Assembly (NCBI RefSeq): GCF_000402035.1
Contig: NC_021294.1
Span: forward strand, 372,001 to 436,000
Direction of reading: 5' to 3'
Length of the DNA: 64,000 bases
DNA from: Caballeronia insecticola
GTDB taxonomy: Bacteria; Pseudomonadota; Gammaproteobacteria; Burkholderiales; Burkholderiaceae
The notes under the pieces are model-generated. The model was given only the letters and a program-made list of their open reading frames with translations. It searched no databases and was not told where the DNA came from. This document shows, in pieces, positions 44,385 through 54,510 of the stretch; the first letter of the stretch is position 1, and every line of letters begins with the position of its first letter. A program made the position numbers and the translations under genes.

Positions 44385-45671
44385 ATGGCCGATCTGACTT
44401 GCAACATTGCCGGCATCAAGTCGCCGAATCCTTTCTGGCTCGCCTCCGCGCCGCCGACCGACAAGGCCTACAACGTCAATCGCGCGTTCGAGGCGGGCTG
44501 GGGCGGCGTCGTATGGAAGACGCTCGGGCTTGATCCGCACGTCGTCAACGTGAGTTCGCGTTATGGCGCGGTGCAGTGGAACGGGCAGCGCATTGCGGGA
44601 TTGAACAACATCGAACTGATCACGGATCGTCCGCTCGACGTGAATCTGCGCGAGATCGAACAAGTGAAGCGCGACTGGCCCGATCGCGCGCTGATCGTCT
44701 CGCTGATGGTGCCGTGCAACGAGCGCGACTGGAAGTGGATTCTCACGCAGGTCGAAGACACAGGCGCCGATGCGGTCGAACTGAACTTCGGTTGTCCGCA
44801 CGGCATGAGCGAGCGCGGCATGGGCGCGGCTGTCGGACAAGTGCCGGAATATGTCGAGATGGTTACGCGCTGGGTGAAGGAAGGCACGAAGCTGCCGTGT
44901 CTCGTGAAGCTCACGCCGAACATCAGCGACATTCGCATGGGCTCGCGCGCGGCGTTCAATGGCGGCGCGGACGGCGTGTCGCTCATCAACACGATCAACT
45001 CGATTGTCGCCGTCGATCTCGACCAGATGGCGCCGATGCCGACCGTGGATGGCAAAGGCACGCACGGCGGCTATTGCGGACCGGCGGTAAAGCCGATCGC
45101 GCTCAACATGGTCGCGGAAATCGCGCGCGATCCCGAGACGCCGAACCTGCCGATATCGGGCATCGGTGGCATTTCTTCATGGCGCGATGCCGCCGAGTTC
45201 ATGGTGCTGGGCGCGGGCAGCGTGCAGGTCTGCACGGCGGCGATGCACTACGGCTTTCGCATCGTGTCCGATCTCGCCGACGGTCTCTCGAACTGGATGG
45301 ACGAAAAAGGTTACGCAACGCTCGACGACATCTGCGGCCGCGCGGTGCCGAATGTCACGGACTGGAAGAACCTCAATCTCAAGTACGACATCAAGGCGCG
45401 CATCGATCAGGACAAGTGCATCAAGTGCGGGCTGTGTCATATCGCCTGCGAGGACACGTCGCATCAGGCGATCCTGAAAGAGAAGGACGGCCAGCGGCAC
45501 TTCGAAGTGGTGGATGCGGAATGCGTCGGCTGCAACCTGTGCATGCATGTGTGCCCGGTCGAGCAATGCATCACGATGGAACGCGTCGATGCCGGCGAAT
45601 ACGCGAACTGGACCACGCATCCGAACAATCCCGCGCGCGTGGATGCGGAGGAAGCCGCGAAAGCGGCCTGA
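44385..45671 (+). CDS. preA: NAD-dependent dihydropyrimidine dehydrogenase subunit PreA
   Basis: A 428-residue catalytic subunit with an FMN-binding dihydroorotate-dehydrogenase-like barrel (NPFWLASAPPTDKAYNV, ELNFGCPHGMSERGMGA, ISGIGGISSWRDAAEF) and a C-terminal 2x[4Fe-4S] ferredoxin module (CIKCGLCHIACED, CVGCNLCMHVCPVEQC). It passes electrons from PreT to uracil or thymine. AAAGGAG precedes the ATG. Same length as E. coli PreA (about 411) plus a short tail. Confidence 0.95.
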   Translation: MADLTCNIAGIKSPNPFWLASAPPTDKAYNVNRAFEAGWGGVVWKTLGLDPHVVNVSSRYGAVQWNGQRIAGLNNIELITDRPLDVNLREIEQVKRDWPDRALIVSLMVPCNERDWKWILTQVEDTGADAVELNFGCPHGMSERGMGAAVGQVPEYVEMVTRWVKEGTKLPCLVKLTPNISDIRMGSRAAFNGGADGVSLINTINSIVAVDLDQMAPMPTVDGKGTHGGYCGPAVKPIALNMVAEIARDPETPNLPISGIGGISSWRDAAEFMVLGAGSVQVCTAAMHYGFRIVSDLADGLSNWMDEKGYATLDDICGRAVPNVTDWKNLNLKYDIKARIDQDKCIKCGLCHIACEDTSHQAILKEKDGQRHFEVVDAECVGCNLCMHVCPVEQCITMERVDAGEYANWTTHPNNPARVDAEEAAKAA

Positions 45672-45714
45672 GCCATCGACACAATCAACTGCACGTTCAA
45701 CCGGAGTGCATCCG

Positions 45715-47202
45715 ATGAAGCAGACAGGGCATAGCGTCGAAGCGAGCAGTCTCTACAACGACGATCTCGCGCCGACCGGTCCCGCGCAGCGCACGTGGAA
45801 GTGGTATCACTTCGCGGCGCTGTGGGTCGGCATGGTGATGAACATCGCGTCGTACATGCTGGCGGCGGGTCTCACGGAGCAGGGCATGTCGCCGGGACAG
45901 GCGGTGCTGACCGTGCTGCTCGGCAATATGATCGTGCTCGTGCCGATGTTGCTGATCGGCCATGCGGGCGCGAAGCACGGCATTCCGTATGCGGTGCTCG
46001 TGCGCTCGTCGTTCGGCACGCAGGGCGCGAAGTTGCCCGCGTTGCTGCGCGCGATCGTCGCGTGCGGATGGTACGGCATTCAGACGTGGCTGGGCGGCAG
46101 CGCCATCTATACGCTGCTGAATATTCTGACGGGCAACGCATTGCAGGGCGCCGCGCTGCCGCTGATCGACATCTCGTTCGGGCAGCTCGCGTGCTTTCTC
46201 GTGTTCTGGGCCTTGCAGATCTACTTCATCTGGCACGGCACGGATTCGATCCGCTGGCTCGAAAGCTGGTCCGCGCCGATCAAGGTCGTGATGTGCATCG
46301 CGCTCGTGTGGTGGGCGACGAGCAAGGCTGGCGGCATCGGCTCGATGCTCTCGGCGCCGTCGCAGTTCGTCGCGGGCGGCAAGAAGGAAGGCCTTTTCTG
46401 GGCGACGTTCTGGCCGGGCCTGACGGCGATGGTCGGCTTCTGGGCGACGCTCGCGCTCAACATTCCTGACTTCACACGCTTTGCGCGTTCGCAGCGCGAT
46501 CAGATGATCGGCCAGTCGATCGGATTGCCCGTGCCGATGGCGCTGCTCTCGGTGGTCTCGGTCGTGGTGACGTCGGCGACGGTCGTGATCTACGGCAAGG
46601 CAATTTGGGACCCGATCGATCTGACGAGCCGAATGACGGGCATTGGCGTGGGCATCGCGCTTGTTATCCTCACGCTCGATACGATGTGCTGCAATCTCGC
46701 GGCCAATCTCGTCGGACCGGCCTACGATTTTTCGAGCCTCTGGCCGAAGGGCATTTCGTATCGCGCGGGCGGCATGATTACCGCGACCATCGCCATCGTC
46801 ATGATGCCGTGGAAGATTCTCGCGACCACGCAGGGCTATATCTTTACGTGGCTCGTCGGCTACTCGGCGCTGCTCGGGCCGGTTGCGGGCATTCTGATGG
46901 TCGACTACTTTCTGATTCGCGGCACGCGGCTCGATCAGCGCGAACTCTTCGACGAGCACGGCGAATACTCGTACAGCAACGGCTGGAATATTGCCGCGGT
47001 CGTCGCGCTGCTGGTCGGCGTGCTGCCGAATCTGCCGGGCTTTCTGCATACGGCATTTCCCGCATCGTTTCCCGGCGTGCCCGCATTCTTCAATACGCTC
47101 TACACGTATGCATGGTTCGTGGGCCTCGTGCTCGCCGCCATCGTCTATGGATCGTGGATGAAGCTGCGCGGCAGCCCGCGCGCGGGCGTGCTGAGCGCCT
47201 GA
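45715..47202 (+). CDS. NCS1-family nucleobase:cation symporter
   Basis: A 495-residue inner-membrane transporter with about 12 helices, of the NCS1 family that imports uracil, thymine, allantoin, cytosine or hydantoins. Landmarks are the conserved start (LYNDDLAPTGPAQRTWKWY), NIASYMLAAGLTEQGMSP, and GIQTWLGG. The position within the pyrimidine operon suggests uracil/thymine or dihydropyrimidine uptake. CGGAGTGC precedes the ATG. Confidence 0.92.
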   Translation: MKQTGHSVEASSLYNDDLAPTGPAQRTWKWYHFAALWVGMVMNIASYMLAAGLTEQGMSPGQAVLTVLLGNMIVLVPMLLIGHAGAKHGIPYAVLVRSSFGTQGAKLPALLRAIVACGWYGIQTWLGGSAIYTLLNILTGNALQGAALPLIDISFGQLACFLVFWALQIYFIWHGTDSIRWLESWSAPIKVVMCIALVWWATSKAGGIGSMLSAPSQFVAGGKKEGLFWATFWPGLTAMVGFWATLALNIPDFTRFARSQRDQMIGQSIGLPVPMALLSVVSVVVTSATVVIYGKAIWDPIDLTSRMTGIGVGIALVILTLDTMCCNLAANLVGPAYDFSSLWPKGISYRAGGMITATIAIVMMPWKILATTQGYIFTWLVGYSALLGPVAGILMVDYFLIRGTRLDQRELFDEHGEYSYSNGWNIAAVVALLVGVLPNLPGFLHTAFPASFPGVPAFFNTLYTYAWFVGLVLAAIVYGSWMKLRGSPRAGVLSA

Positions 47203-47229
47203 ACCGACAACGACTGAACCGACAACGAT
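47200..47229. repeat. 15-bp tandem duplication across a stop codon
   Basis: TGAACCGACAACGAC followed by TGAACCGACAACGAT (14 of 15 identical); the first TGA is the stop of the NCS1 gene, and a third TGAA begins another partial copy. Confidence 0.85.
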
Positions 47230-47232
47230 TGA

Positions 47233-48714
<1,482 letters not shown>

Positions 48715-48730
48715 TTCGCGCTCCATGACG

Positions 48731-48761
48731 AAGCCCGCGCCGTGCTTGCGGCGCGGGCTTT
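48731..48761. terminator. Terminator of the pyrimidine operon
   Basis: AAGCCCGCGCC pairs with GGCGCGGGCTT; a T follows. It lies 16 bases after the hydA stop. A-rich on the other side, so it could act in both directions, although the next gene is co-directional. Confidence 0.8.
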
Positions 48762-48836
48762 GTCGCGTTCGGAGGCACGTTCACGCGCTTGCAAGCATAA
48801 TCCGGCAGGCTGAATCCTTTCGTTCACCGCCGAATC

Positions 48837-49607
48837 ATGCCGATGAAAACCACGAAGAAAATCCGTCTGCTTGGCGCGCTGGCTTGCGTCTTCTTGCCGC
48901 TCGCGTGCGCGGCCAATCCGAATGCGCTGTGGGAAATCGTCCACGATTATTGCGAGCCCGCCGCGGAAGGCGCGCACGTCCGGCAGAAATGCGCCGACGT
49001 GAACCTGGCAGGCGGCTATGCGGTGCTGAAAGATATCGTCGGTGTCGCGCAATATCTTCTGATTCCGACGGCGCGCGTGAGCGGCATCGAGAGTCCCGCG
49101 CTGCTCGAACCGGACGCGCCGAACTACTTCCGCGATGCGTGGCAGGCGCGCGTCTATGTGGACCGGAAGCTGCGCCGCACGCTGCCGCGCGATGAGATGT
49201 CGCTCGCCATCAATTCCGCGAGTGGGCGCACGCAGAATCAGTTTCATATCCATATCGACTGCCTCGCCGCCGATGTCGCGCAGACGCTGCGGGAAGTGGG
49301 ACCGGGCATCGGCAAGGAATGGGCGCCGCTGCCGGTGCGCTTACGCGGACACATCTACAGCGCGATGCGTATTGATGACGCCGATCTCGCGCACACCGAT
49401 CCGTTCAAGCTTCTCGCGCCCTACGCCGCGAGCCGCGGCCAGACGATGGGCGAGCAGACGCTGCTGCTCGCCGGCGCCGTGCGCAGCGATGGCGCGCCCG
49501 CGTTCTATCTGCTCAACGATCACGTTCAGACCGGGGACTGGGCGTCGTCGGAAGAGCTTCAGGATCACACCTGCGCGATAGCCGATCGGTCTATAGAAAA
49601 GCCTTGA
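48837..49607 (+). CDS. cdh: CDP-diacylglycerol pyrophosphatase
   Basis: A 256-residue protein of the Cdh family, which hydrolyses CDP-diacylglycerol to phosphatidate and CMP. An N-terminal signal or anchor helix (residues 8-24) places it in the inner membrane or periplasm. The catalytic motif is the HIT-like HxHxD in QNQFHIHIDCL; ANPNALWEIVHDYC and SGIESPALLEPDAPNYF are family blocks. It is monocistronic, downstream of the pyrimidine operon terminator. Confidence 0.88.
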   Translation: MPMKTTKKIRLLGALACVFLPLACAANPNALWEIVHDYCEPAAEGAHVRQKCADVNLAGGYAVLKDIVGVAQYLLIPTARVSGIESPALLEPDAPNYFRDAWQARVYVDRKLRRTLPRDEMSLAINSASGRTQNQFHIHIDCLAADVAQTLREVGPGIGKEWAPLPVRLRGHIYSAMRIDDADLAHTDPFKLLAPYAASRGQTMGEQTLLLAGAVRSDGAPAFYLLNDHVQTGDWASSEELQDHTCAIADRSIEKP

Positions 49608-49715
49608 GGTTTCGGAGAAGAATGAAGCGACGAAATTGCTTCGGAGTTCAGATCAACGTATCTGCAATTCGGAACTTTCGTGTCTTGTCGCTTCTACTTC
49701 TGGGAATCACAATGA

Positions 49716-50120
49716 ATGAACTTCGACATCACGTTTGACCCGTTGAAGGACGCGATCAATCGCATTCAGCATGGGGTTTCGCTCGATCTCGCGCGTGAGA
49801 TCGCGTGGCTCGACGTCATGGGCTGGGTAGATGATCGTCGCGATTATGGCGAGGTTCGTGAGGTGGGTTTCGTGCCACTTTACGGCCGTATGTTTTGCGT
49901 GGTATTCACGCAGAGAGGACAGGCGCTGCGCATTATCAGTTTGCGCCGCGCCAATAGCAGAGAGGAAAACCGTTATGAACGTAGCATCCAAGATATGGAT
50001 TCGCAGCACGCCGGAGGAGGATGCGGAAATCCAGAGGGGGATCGATATGGACCCGACAACCTACGTCCTTTCCGACGAAGAGTTCGCGCAGTTGCGACCC
50101 TTTGTTCGCAGGACTTTTAA
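49716..50120 (+). CDS. brnT: BrnT-family ribonuclease toxin, with out-of-frame-overlapping C-terminal extension
   Basis: Residues 1-92 match BrnT (FDPLKDAINRIQHGVSLDLAR, DYGEVREVGFVPLYGRMFCVVFTQRG, RIISLRRANSREENRYERSI). BrnT toxins are RelE-like ribonucleases of about 90 residues. Here no stop occurs at the usual place and the frame runs on to 134 residues across most of the antitoxin gene, with a Gly/Arg-rich tail of no family resemblance. The catalytic core is otherwise normal. Either the tail is a late frameshift or the pair is translated in this overlapped form. Confidence 0.8.
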   Translation: MNFDITFDPLKDAINRIQHGVSLDLAREIAWLDVMGWVDDRRDYGEVREVGFVPLYGRMFCVVFTQRGQALRIISLRRANSREENRYERSIQDMDSQHAGGGCGNPEGDRYGPDNLRPFRRRVRAVATLCSQDF

Positions 50121-50154
50121 GCCGGAGGAAGAGGCCGCAACGCCCGACGAGTGA
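49975..50154 (+). CDS. brnA: BrnA-like antitoxin, short form
   Basis: A 59-residue product (NVASKIWIRSTPEEDAEIQR) whose start matches the BrnA N-terminal region (TPEEDAxIxRGIxxDPxT). It begins inside the BrnT frame at codon 87. Typical BrnA continues into a ribbon-helix-helix dimerisation/DNA-binding domain, which is absent: the protein ends with an acidic tail shortly after LRPFVRRTF, and no RHH-like sequence follows in another frame. It may neutralise but not repress. Confidence 0.7.
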   Translation: MNVASKIWIRSTPEEDAEIQRGIDMDPTTYVLSDEEFAQLRPFVRRTFKPEEEAATPDE

Positions 50155-50158
50155 GGCT

Positions 50159-50491
50159 TCAATTCGCTCCGCGCACCGCCTGCCGATGCGCGAATACCCG
50201 CGGCGCAATGTCCTCGACGCGTGCTTCCGGAAGCACGCGTCGCAGTGTGCGCAGCGTGAACGCGAGGTCTTCGCTGGCGGTATCGAACTCGAGCCGCAAG
50301 TCACAGCCTTCACGCTGCGCCTGACTCACATAAATGCCGAGCGGCGAATGAAATAAAGCGCGAATGCGTTCGCGCGAAGCTTCGTTGTCCGCGAAATGAG
50401 CCAGCGCCAGAATGCGCACGCGCTGGCATGCGGCAAAGCTTTCATCGTGTGTGTTTCTGCGGCTCGCAACCCAGGCTAGCGACATGTCCAT
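50159..50491 (-). CDS. Hypothetical protein, 110 aa
   Basis: A 110-residue soluble protein (MDMSLAWVASRRNTHDESFA...) without a recognised domain. The central part is predicted helical, with an LRLEF strand. GGAG lies 9 bases before the ATG at 50491. Its end is 5 bases from the BrnA-like stop, convergent. Function unknown; not obviously part of the toxin-antitoxin unit. Confidence 0.6.
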   Translation of the reverse strand: MDMSLAWVASRRNTHDESFAACQRVRILALAHFADNEASRERIRALFHSPLGIYVSQAQREGCDLRLEFDTASEDLAFTLRTLRRVLPEARVEDIAPRVFAHRQAVRGAN

Positions 50492-50585
50492 GACCGTTGC
50501 TCCATGACGTTCTTCTTGTATAGAAGCATAGACGGCGTGGCGTCAAAGTCGCATTAAGAGATGCTTGCGTCGCGTAAAAAACGTG

Positions 50586-51875
50586 TCAATCGAAACCTTG
50601 AAATACTGCATCGTCCGGGCCGATGGAAGCAGGCGACTTCCATGTCGCGTCACGCATGGAGTGGCGTACCTGATGCTCCACACCCAGCAACACCGCGAAA
50701 ATCGCCATGCGCACCGCAATGCCGTTGTCGGTCTGCCGAAAGATTGCAAGGCGCGAGTCGTGATTCAGATCGGTCGCGAGATCGTTGGCGCCGGGGCGGC
50801 TGTCGCGCGGCAACGGATGCATGATGAGCGTGTCGCGCCCGCACACATGGTCGACGAGCGCCTGATTGATCTGGAAATCTGGCGTATAGCCTTCGATGTT
50901 CTCGTCGGCGAAACGCTCTTTCTGGATACGCGTGGCATACACCACGTCCGCGCCCGCGAGGCCCGCATGCAGGTCGCTGGTCTGCTCGATCACATGATCG
51001 CCGCGCGCGATCCGCTCGACGATATGCGCCGGCATCTCCAGCGAGCGCGGCGAAACGAGGGTGAACTTAAGCCCTTTGTAAAGCGAAAGGAGCTTGGCGA
51101 GCGAGTGCACGGTGCGGCCGTATTTGAGGTCGCCGACCATGGCGATATGCGCGCCGTCCACGATCTTTCCCAGCCGCGAGAATTCACGCTGGATCGTATA
51201 GAGGTCGAGCAGCGCCTGGCTCGGATGCTCGCCCGGACCATCGCCCGCGTTGATAACCGGAATATTGGTCGCGCGCGCGAATTCGGCAACGGAGCCTTGC
51301 TCCGGATGGCGCACGACGATCGCATCGGCATAACCGCTGATGACGCGGCTCGTATCGTAGATCGATTCGCCCTTGGCCATCGACGAGAACGTGAAGCCGG
51401 TCGTGTCGCATACCGATCCGCCGAGCCGCGCGAACGCCGCGCCGAAGCTCACGCGCGTGCGCGTGCTGGCCTCGAAGAACAGGTTCGCGAGCACGGCGCC
51501 TTCGAGCACGCGCGTGATTTTCTTGCGCCGTGCAATGGGCTGCATGGCGTCGGCGGTGCGGAACAGCGCTTCAGCCGAATCGCGCGAAAACTGGTCGATC
51601 GACAGCAACTGCGGACGGCCCTCGAACGAGATCGACGGGTATGCGCTTTGCGTATAGGCATCGTGCTCGGTCATGCCAGCGAGAATTTCGGCGACGTAGC
51701 GCGCCGCAATTTCAGGCATCGCCCGCGATTCCGGCGATTCGTCGGGCAGAAGCCACGTGTCTAAAGCCCGGCGCGACACGCCGATCCGCGCGGCAAATGC
51801 GTCGCGCGTCATGTTCAGGCGACGCATGGCGTCGCGCAGGACCGTCTGCTGCTGAAGTTGCTGAGTCACCGTCAC
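50586..51875 (-). CDS. pyrB: Aspartate carbamoyltransferase with N-terminal helix-turn-helix extension
   Basis: A 429-residue protein. The C-terminal 330 residues are aspartate carbamoyltransferase, joining carbamoyl phosphate and aspartate in pyrimidine synthesis (EC 2.1.3.2): carbamoyl-phosphate site STRTR at 137-141, KYGRTVHSL and HPLPR. The N-terminal part (about 12-45, MRRLNMTRDAFAARIGVSRR) is a helix-turn-helix-like segment absent from the 311-residue E. coli PyrB. The start is GTG 51875 with a CGGGAG site. A palindrome lies just upstream at 51886. Probably a second ATCase; the enzymatic and DNA-binding roles are inferred. Confidence 0.85.
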   Translation of the reverse strand: MTVTQQLQQQTVLRDAMRRLNMTRDAFAARIGVSRRALDTWLLPDESPESRAMPEIAARYVAEILAGMTEHDAYTQSAYPSISFEGRPQLLSIDQFSRDSAEALFRTADAMQPIARRKKITRVLEGAVLANLFFEASTRTRVSFGAAFARLGGSVCDTTGFTFSSMAKGESIYDTSRVISGYADAIVVRHPEQGSVAEFARATNIPVINAGDGPGEHPSQALLDLYTIQREFSRLGKIVDGAHIAMVGDLKYGRTVHSLAKLLSLYKGLKFTLVSPRSLEMPAHIVERIARGDHVIEQTSDLHAGLAGADVVYATRIQKERFADENIEGYTPDFQINQALVDHVCGRDTLIMHPLPRDSRPGANDLATDLNHDSRLAIFRQTDNGIAVRMAIFAVLLGVEHQVRHSMRDATWKSPASIGPDDAVFQGFD

Positions 51876-51885
51876 CGCTCCCGAG

Positions 51886-51904
51886 ATATACGCGGTGCGT
51901 ATAT
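51886..51904. promoter_or_regulatory. Palindrome upstream of the HTH-carbamoyltransferase gene
   Basis: ATATACGC-GGT-GCGTATAT, 8-bp perfect arms with a 3-bp spacer, located 11 bases before the GTG start and 5 bases after the yjbQ stop. Candidate operator. Confidence 0.6.
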
Positions 51905-51908
51905 TAGG

Positions 51909-52328
51909 TCACTCGCCGATCAGATGCAAGACAAGTTCGCGCTGATGCTGCGCAGTCCGATGCTCGAACACGTAGATGCCTTGCCACGTGCCGAGCACCA
52001 TGCGCCCGGCCTCGACGGGAATCGAAAGCTGGACCGTGGTGAGCGCGGTGCGCAGGTGGGCGGGCATGTCGTCGGGGCCTTCGGTGTCGTGCACGTAGCG
52101 GCCGGGCGCTTCCGGCGCGACCGTTTCGAAATAGCGCTCGAGATCGGCGCGCACATCGGGATCGGCGTTTTCCTGAATCAGCAGCGAGGCGGACGTGTGC
52201 CGGCAAAACAGCGTAAGCAAGCCGGTGCGGATGTCCTGAAGATCGATCCAGTGATCGATGTCGCGGGTGACTTCGTGCAGGCCGCGCGAGCCTGTCGCGA
52301 CCGTCAGATGGTGGAGTGCCTGTTTCAT
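51909..52328 (-). CDS. yjbQ: YjbQ/UPF0047 family protein
   Basis: A 139-residue single-domain protein of the YjbQ family (secondary thiamine-phosphate synthase activity reported for E. coli YjbQ; physiological role unsettled). Landmarks are GLLTLFCRHTSASLLIQENADPDV, YVHDTEGPDDMPAHL and LGTWQGIYVFEHR, with the conserved His residues for metal binding. ATG at 52328. Co-directional with the carbamoyltransferase gene 33 bases downstream. Confidence 0.92.
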   Translation of the reverse strand: MKQALHHLTVATGSRGLHEVTRDIDHWIDLQDIRTGLLTLFCRHTSASLLIQENADPDVRADLERYFETVAPEAPGRYVHDTEGPDDMPAHLRTALTTVQLSIPVEAGRMVLGTWQGIYVFEHRTAQHQRELVLHLIGE

Positions 52329-52451
52329 GTCGGCCTCGGTACGGGGAAAGTGGGCGCCACCCGGTGAGTCTACCGGCTCGGGCGCACGTCGATCCGTTCC
52401 GTTTCGATGAACTATGCTGATTGAACGATGGTTCGATAAAAGGCGCGCACG

Positions 52452-52946
52452 ATGAGCGAAAGCTTGTCCAGGAAAAAGCCAGCATACGGAATGCTGACGC
52501 TCGCGGTTCTGATCGCGCTGCCAGCCGCGACGCGCGCCGCCGACCCGCGCATCAATCGCGGCAACGATCCCTTCCTGCACGTGTCGAGCGCCGTCGCCGG
52601 GTGCAGTGCGCCGCGCGGGCCGGTCGAGACCGAGCAGGAATGGCTGGACGAAGCGCATTACCGCATCGAGCGCGGCAACAGTTGCTGGATCGCGGGCCGC
52701 TGCCGTCTCTCGAACAGCTACGACTACGACAAAGAGATCGCCGAGAGCGTGACGCGGCGCCTGAATTCGCTGAACGCGTCGCTGCAGTGGCGCGAAAGAA
52801 CCAGCCTGTGGCTGACGATCCAGCGCCGCTTCATCTATCTCGATGGCTGCGTCGCCCAAGATTTCGACATATCCGGCTTCGTGTCCGCACTCGGCGAGAC
52901 GGCCGATGTCGAAAAGGTCATCGACCGCACGACACGGCGGCCGTGA
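52452..52946 (+). CDS. BON-domain exported protein
   Basis: A 164-residue protein with a signal peptide (about residues 1-29). The middle shows AHYRIERGNSCWIAGRCRLSNSY with paired cysteines, and the C-terminus (TRRLNSLN, LTIQRRFIYLDGCV) resembles a BON domain, which binds phospholipid membranes. Likely periplasmic, anchored to the envelope. It is divergent from yjbQ. Specific role unknown. Confidence 0.75.
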   Translation: MSESLSRKKPAYGMLTLAVLIALPAATRAADPRINRGNDPFLHVSSAVAGCSAPRGPVETEQEWLDEAHYRIERGNSCWIAGRCRLSNSYDYDKEIAESVTRRLNSLNASLQWRERTSLWLTIQRRFIYLDGCVAQDFDISGFVSALGETADVEKVIDRTTRRP

Positions 52947-53042
52947 TCGCGCATTTGGCCTAAGCTTGAAGAGAGACCACGCGCGATGCCTGAGCGTATC
53001 GCGAAAGAGGAACCGGCGGCGCGCGCGCGGCTGGTTTAGCCG

Positions 53043-54467
53043 ATGAAAACAAGCCTCGTAATCTGCTGGCGGACGTGCGGCCAGTTCGTGCAAGCCGTGC
53101 TCCGCGGGCTGCTGCCGCTGCTGCTGATGTTGGGCTGGCCGCTCGCGTCGCTGAACGCGGCGGCCGCGGCAGCTGCGCCAGTCGTCGTGATTCCGCTGAA
53201 GGGCGCGATCGGTCCGGCGAGCGCGGATTTTGTCGTGCGCGCGCTCGCCCGCGCCGCCGACGAGCATGCGCAACTCGCCGTGCTGCAACTCGACACGCCC
53301 GGCGGACTCGATCTCTCGATGCGCTCGATCATCCAGGCGATTCTCGCGTCGCCGGTGCCGGTCGCCGCGTTCATCGCGCCGAGCGGGGCGCGGGCGGCGA
53401 GCGCGGGCACGTACATCACGTACGCGAGCCATATCGCGGCGATGGCGCCGGGCACGAATCTCGGCGCGGCGTCGCCGGTGCAGCTTGGTATGGGCGGCGC
53501 GGAGCGCGAGCGGTCGGGCGCGAGCAAGTCGGCGTCGGGCGCGGACGCTCAATCGACCGAAACGCGCAAGCAGATGCAGGACGCCGCCGCCTACATTCGC
53601 GGCCTGGCGCAACTGCGCGGGCGCAACGTGCAATGGGCCGAGCGCGCGGTCCGCGAGGCCGTGGCGCTATCGGCGAGCGAGGCGCTGGAACAGAAAGTGA
53701 TCGACCTGACCGCCACCGACATCCCCGATCTGCTCGCGAAACTCGACGGCCGCCACGTCCAGACGGCGAGCGGCGCGCACGTGCTCGCGACCCGCGGCGC
53801 GCCGCTCGTCGTGTTGCAGCCCGACTGGCGCAGCCGCTTTCTCGCGATGATCACCGACCCGAGCGTCGCGCTCATCCTGATGATGATCGGCATGTACGGC
53901 CTGTTCTTCGAGTTCGCCAATCCCGGTATGGTGCTGCCGGGCGTCGCGGGCGCAATTTGTCTGCTCGTCGGATTGTTCGCGCTGCAACTTCTGCCGGTCA
54001 GTTTCGTCGGACTGGGATTGATCGTGCTGGGCCTGGGCTTTCTCGTCGCCGAGATGTTTCTGCCGACCTTCGGCTCGCTCGGCATCGGCGGCGTCATTGC
54101 GTTTGCTATCGGCGCGCTCATGCTGATCGACACCGACGTGCCGGGCTTCGGCGTGCCGGTGGGCCTCGTCATCGGGCTTGCGCTTTTCTCGGCGCTGTTC
54201 GTCTTCGCGGTGTCGGGCGTCGCGCTCAAGGCGCGCAGGCGTCCGGTCGTGAGCGGCGGCGAGGCGATGCTCGGCAGCATCGGCGTGATGTTGACGCGCG
54301 ATGTGGGCAGCGGCTGGGCGCGCGTGCACGGCGAACGCTGGCGCGTGCGGACCGCCGCGCCGGATACGCTGCCGGGCGAGGGCGCGCGCGTACGTGTGAT
54401 CGCGCGTCAGGGTTTGACGCTGACGGTGGAACCGCTGGAGAGCGAATCCAGCGCCGGCCATTCATGA
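53043..54467 (+). CDS. NfeD-family membrane protease (long form)
   Basis: A 474-residue membrane protein. A signal segment (about 18-45) precedes a ClpP-like serine protease domain (about 48-230) with QLDTPGGLDLSMR and the catalytic Ser in RAASAGTYITYAS, and Lys in RKQMQDAAAYIR. Four to five membrane helices follow (about 270-400), then an OB-fold NfeD domain at the C-terminus. It pairs with the slipin gene 44 bases downstream; long NfeD proteases cleave stomatin-family partners. Confidence 0.9.
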   Translation: MKTSLVICWRTCGQFVQAVLRGLLPLLLMLGWPLASLNAAAAAAAPVVVIPLKGAIGPASADFVVRALARAADEHAQLAVLQLDTPGGLDLSMRSIIQAILASPVPVAAFIAPSGARAASAGTYITYASHIAAMAPGTNLGAASPVQLGMGGAERERSGASKSASGADAQSTETRKQMQDAAAYIRGLAQLRGRNVQWAERAVREAVALSASEALEQKVIDLTATDIPDLLAKLDGRHVQTASGAHVLATRGAPLVVLQPDWRSRFLAMITDPSVALILMMIGMYGLFFEFANPGMVLPGVAGAICLLVGLFALQLLPVSFVGLGLIVLGLGFLVAEMFLPTFGSLGIGGVIAFAIGALMLIDTDVPGFGVPVGLVIGLALFSALFVFAVSGVALKARRRPVVSGGEAMLGSIGVMLTRDVGSGWARVHGERWRVRTAAPDTLPGEGARVRVIARQGLTLTVEPLESESSAGHS

Positions 54468-54470
54468 ACA

Positions 54471-54497
54471 CATCGACTACATCGACTACATCGACCA
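54471..54497. repeat. 9-bp tandem repeat, three copies
   Basis: CATCGACTA, CATCGACTA, CATCGACCA stand head to tail in the 44-bp gap between the NfeD-type gene and the slipin gene. Confidence 0.85.
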
Positions 54498-54510
54498 CGA
54501 GGCTTGAAAA

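Noticed and set aside
50516..50527. A HutC-like sequence TTGTATAGAAGC near the 110-aa hypothetical gene
   Set aside because: Only the first half matches; the second half breaks the palindrome, and no hut gene is near.
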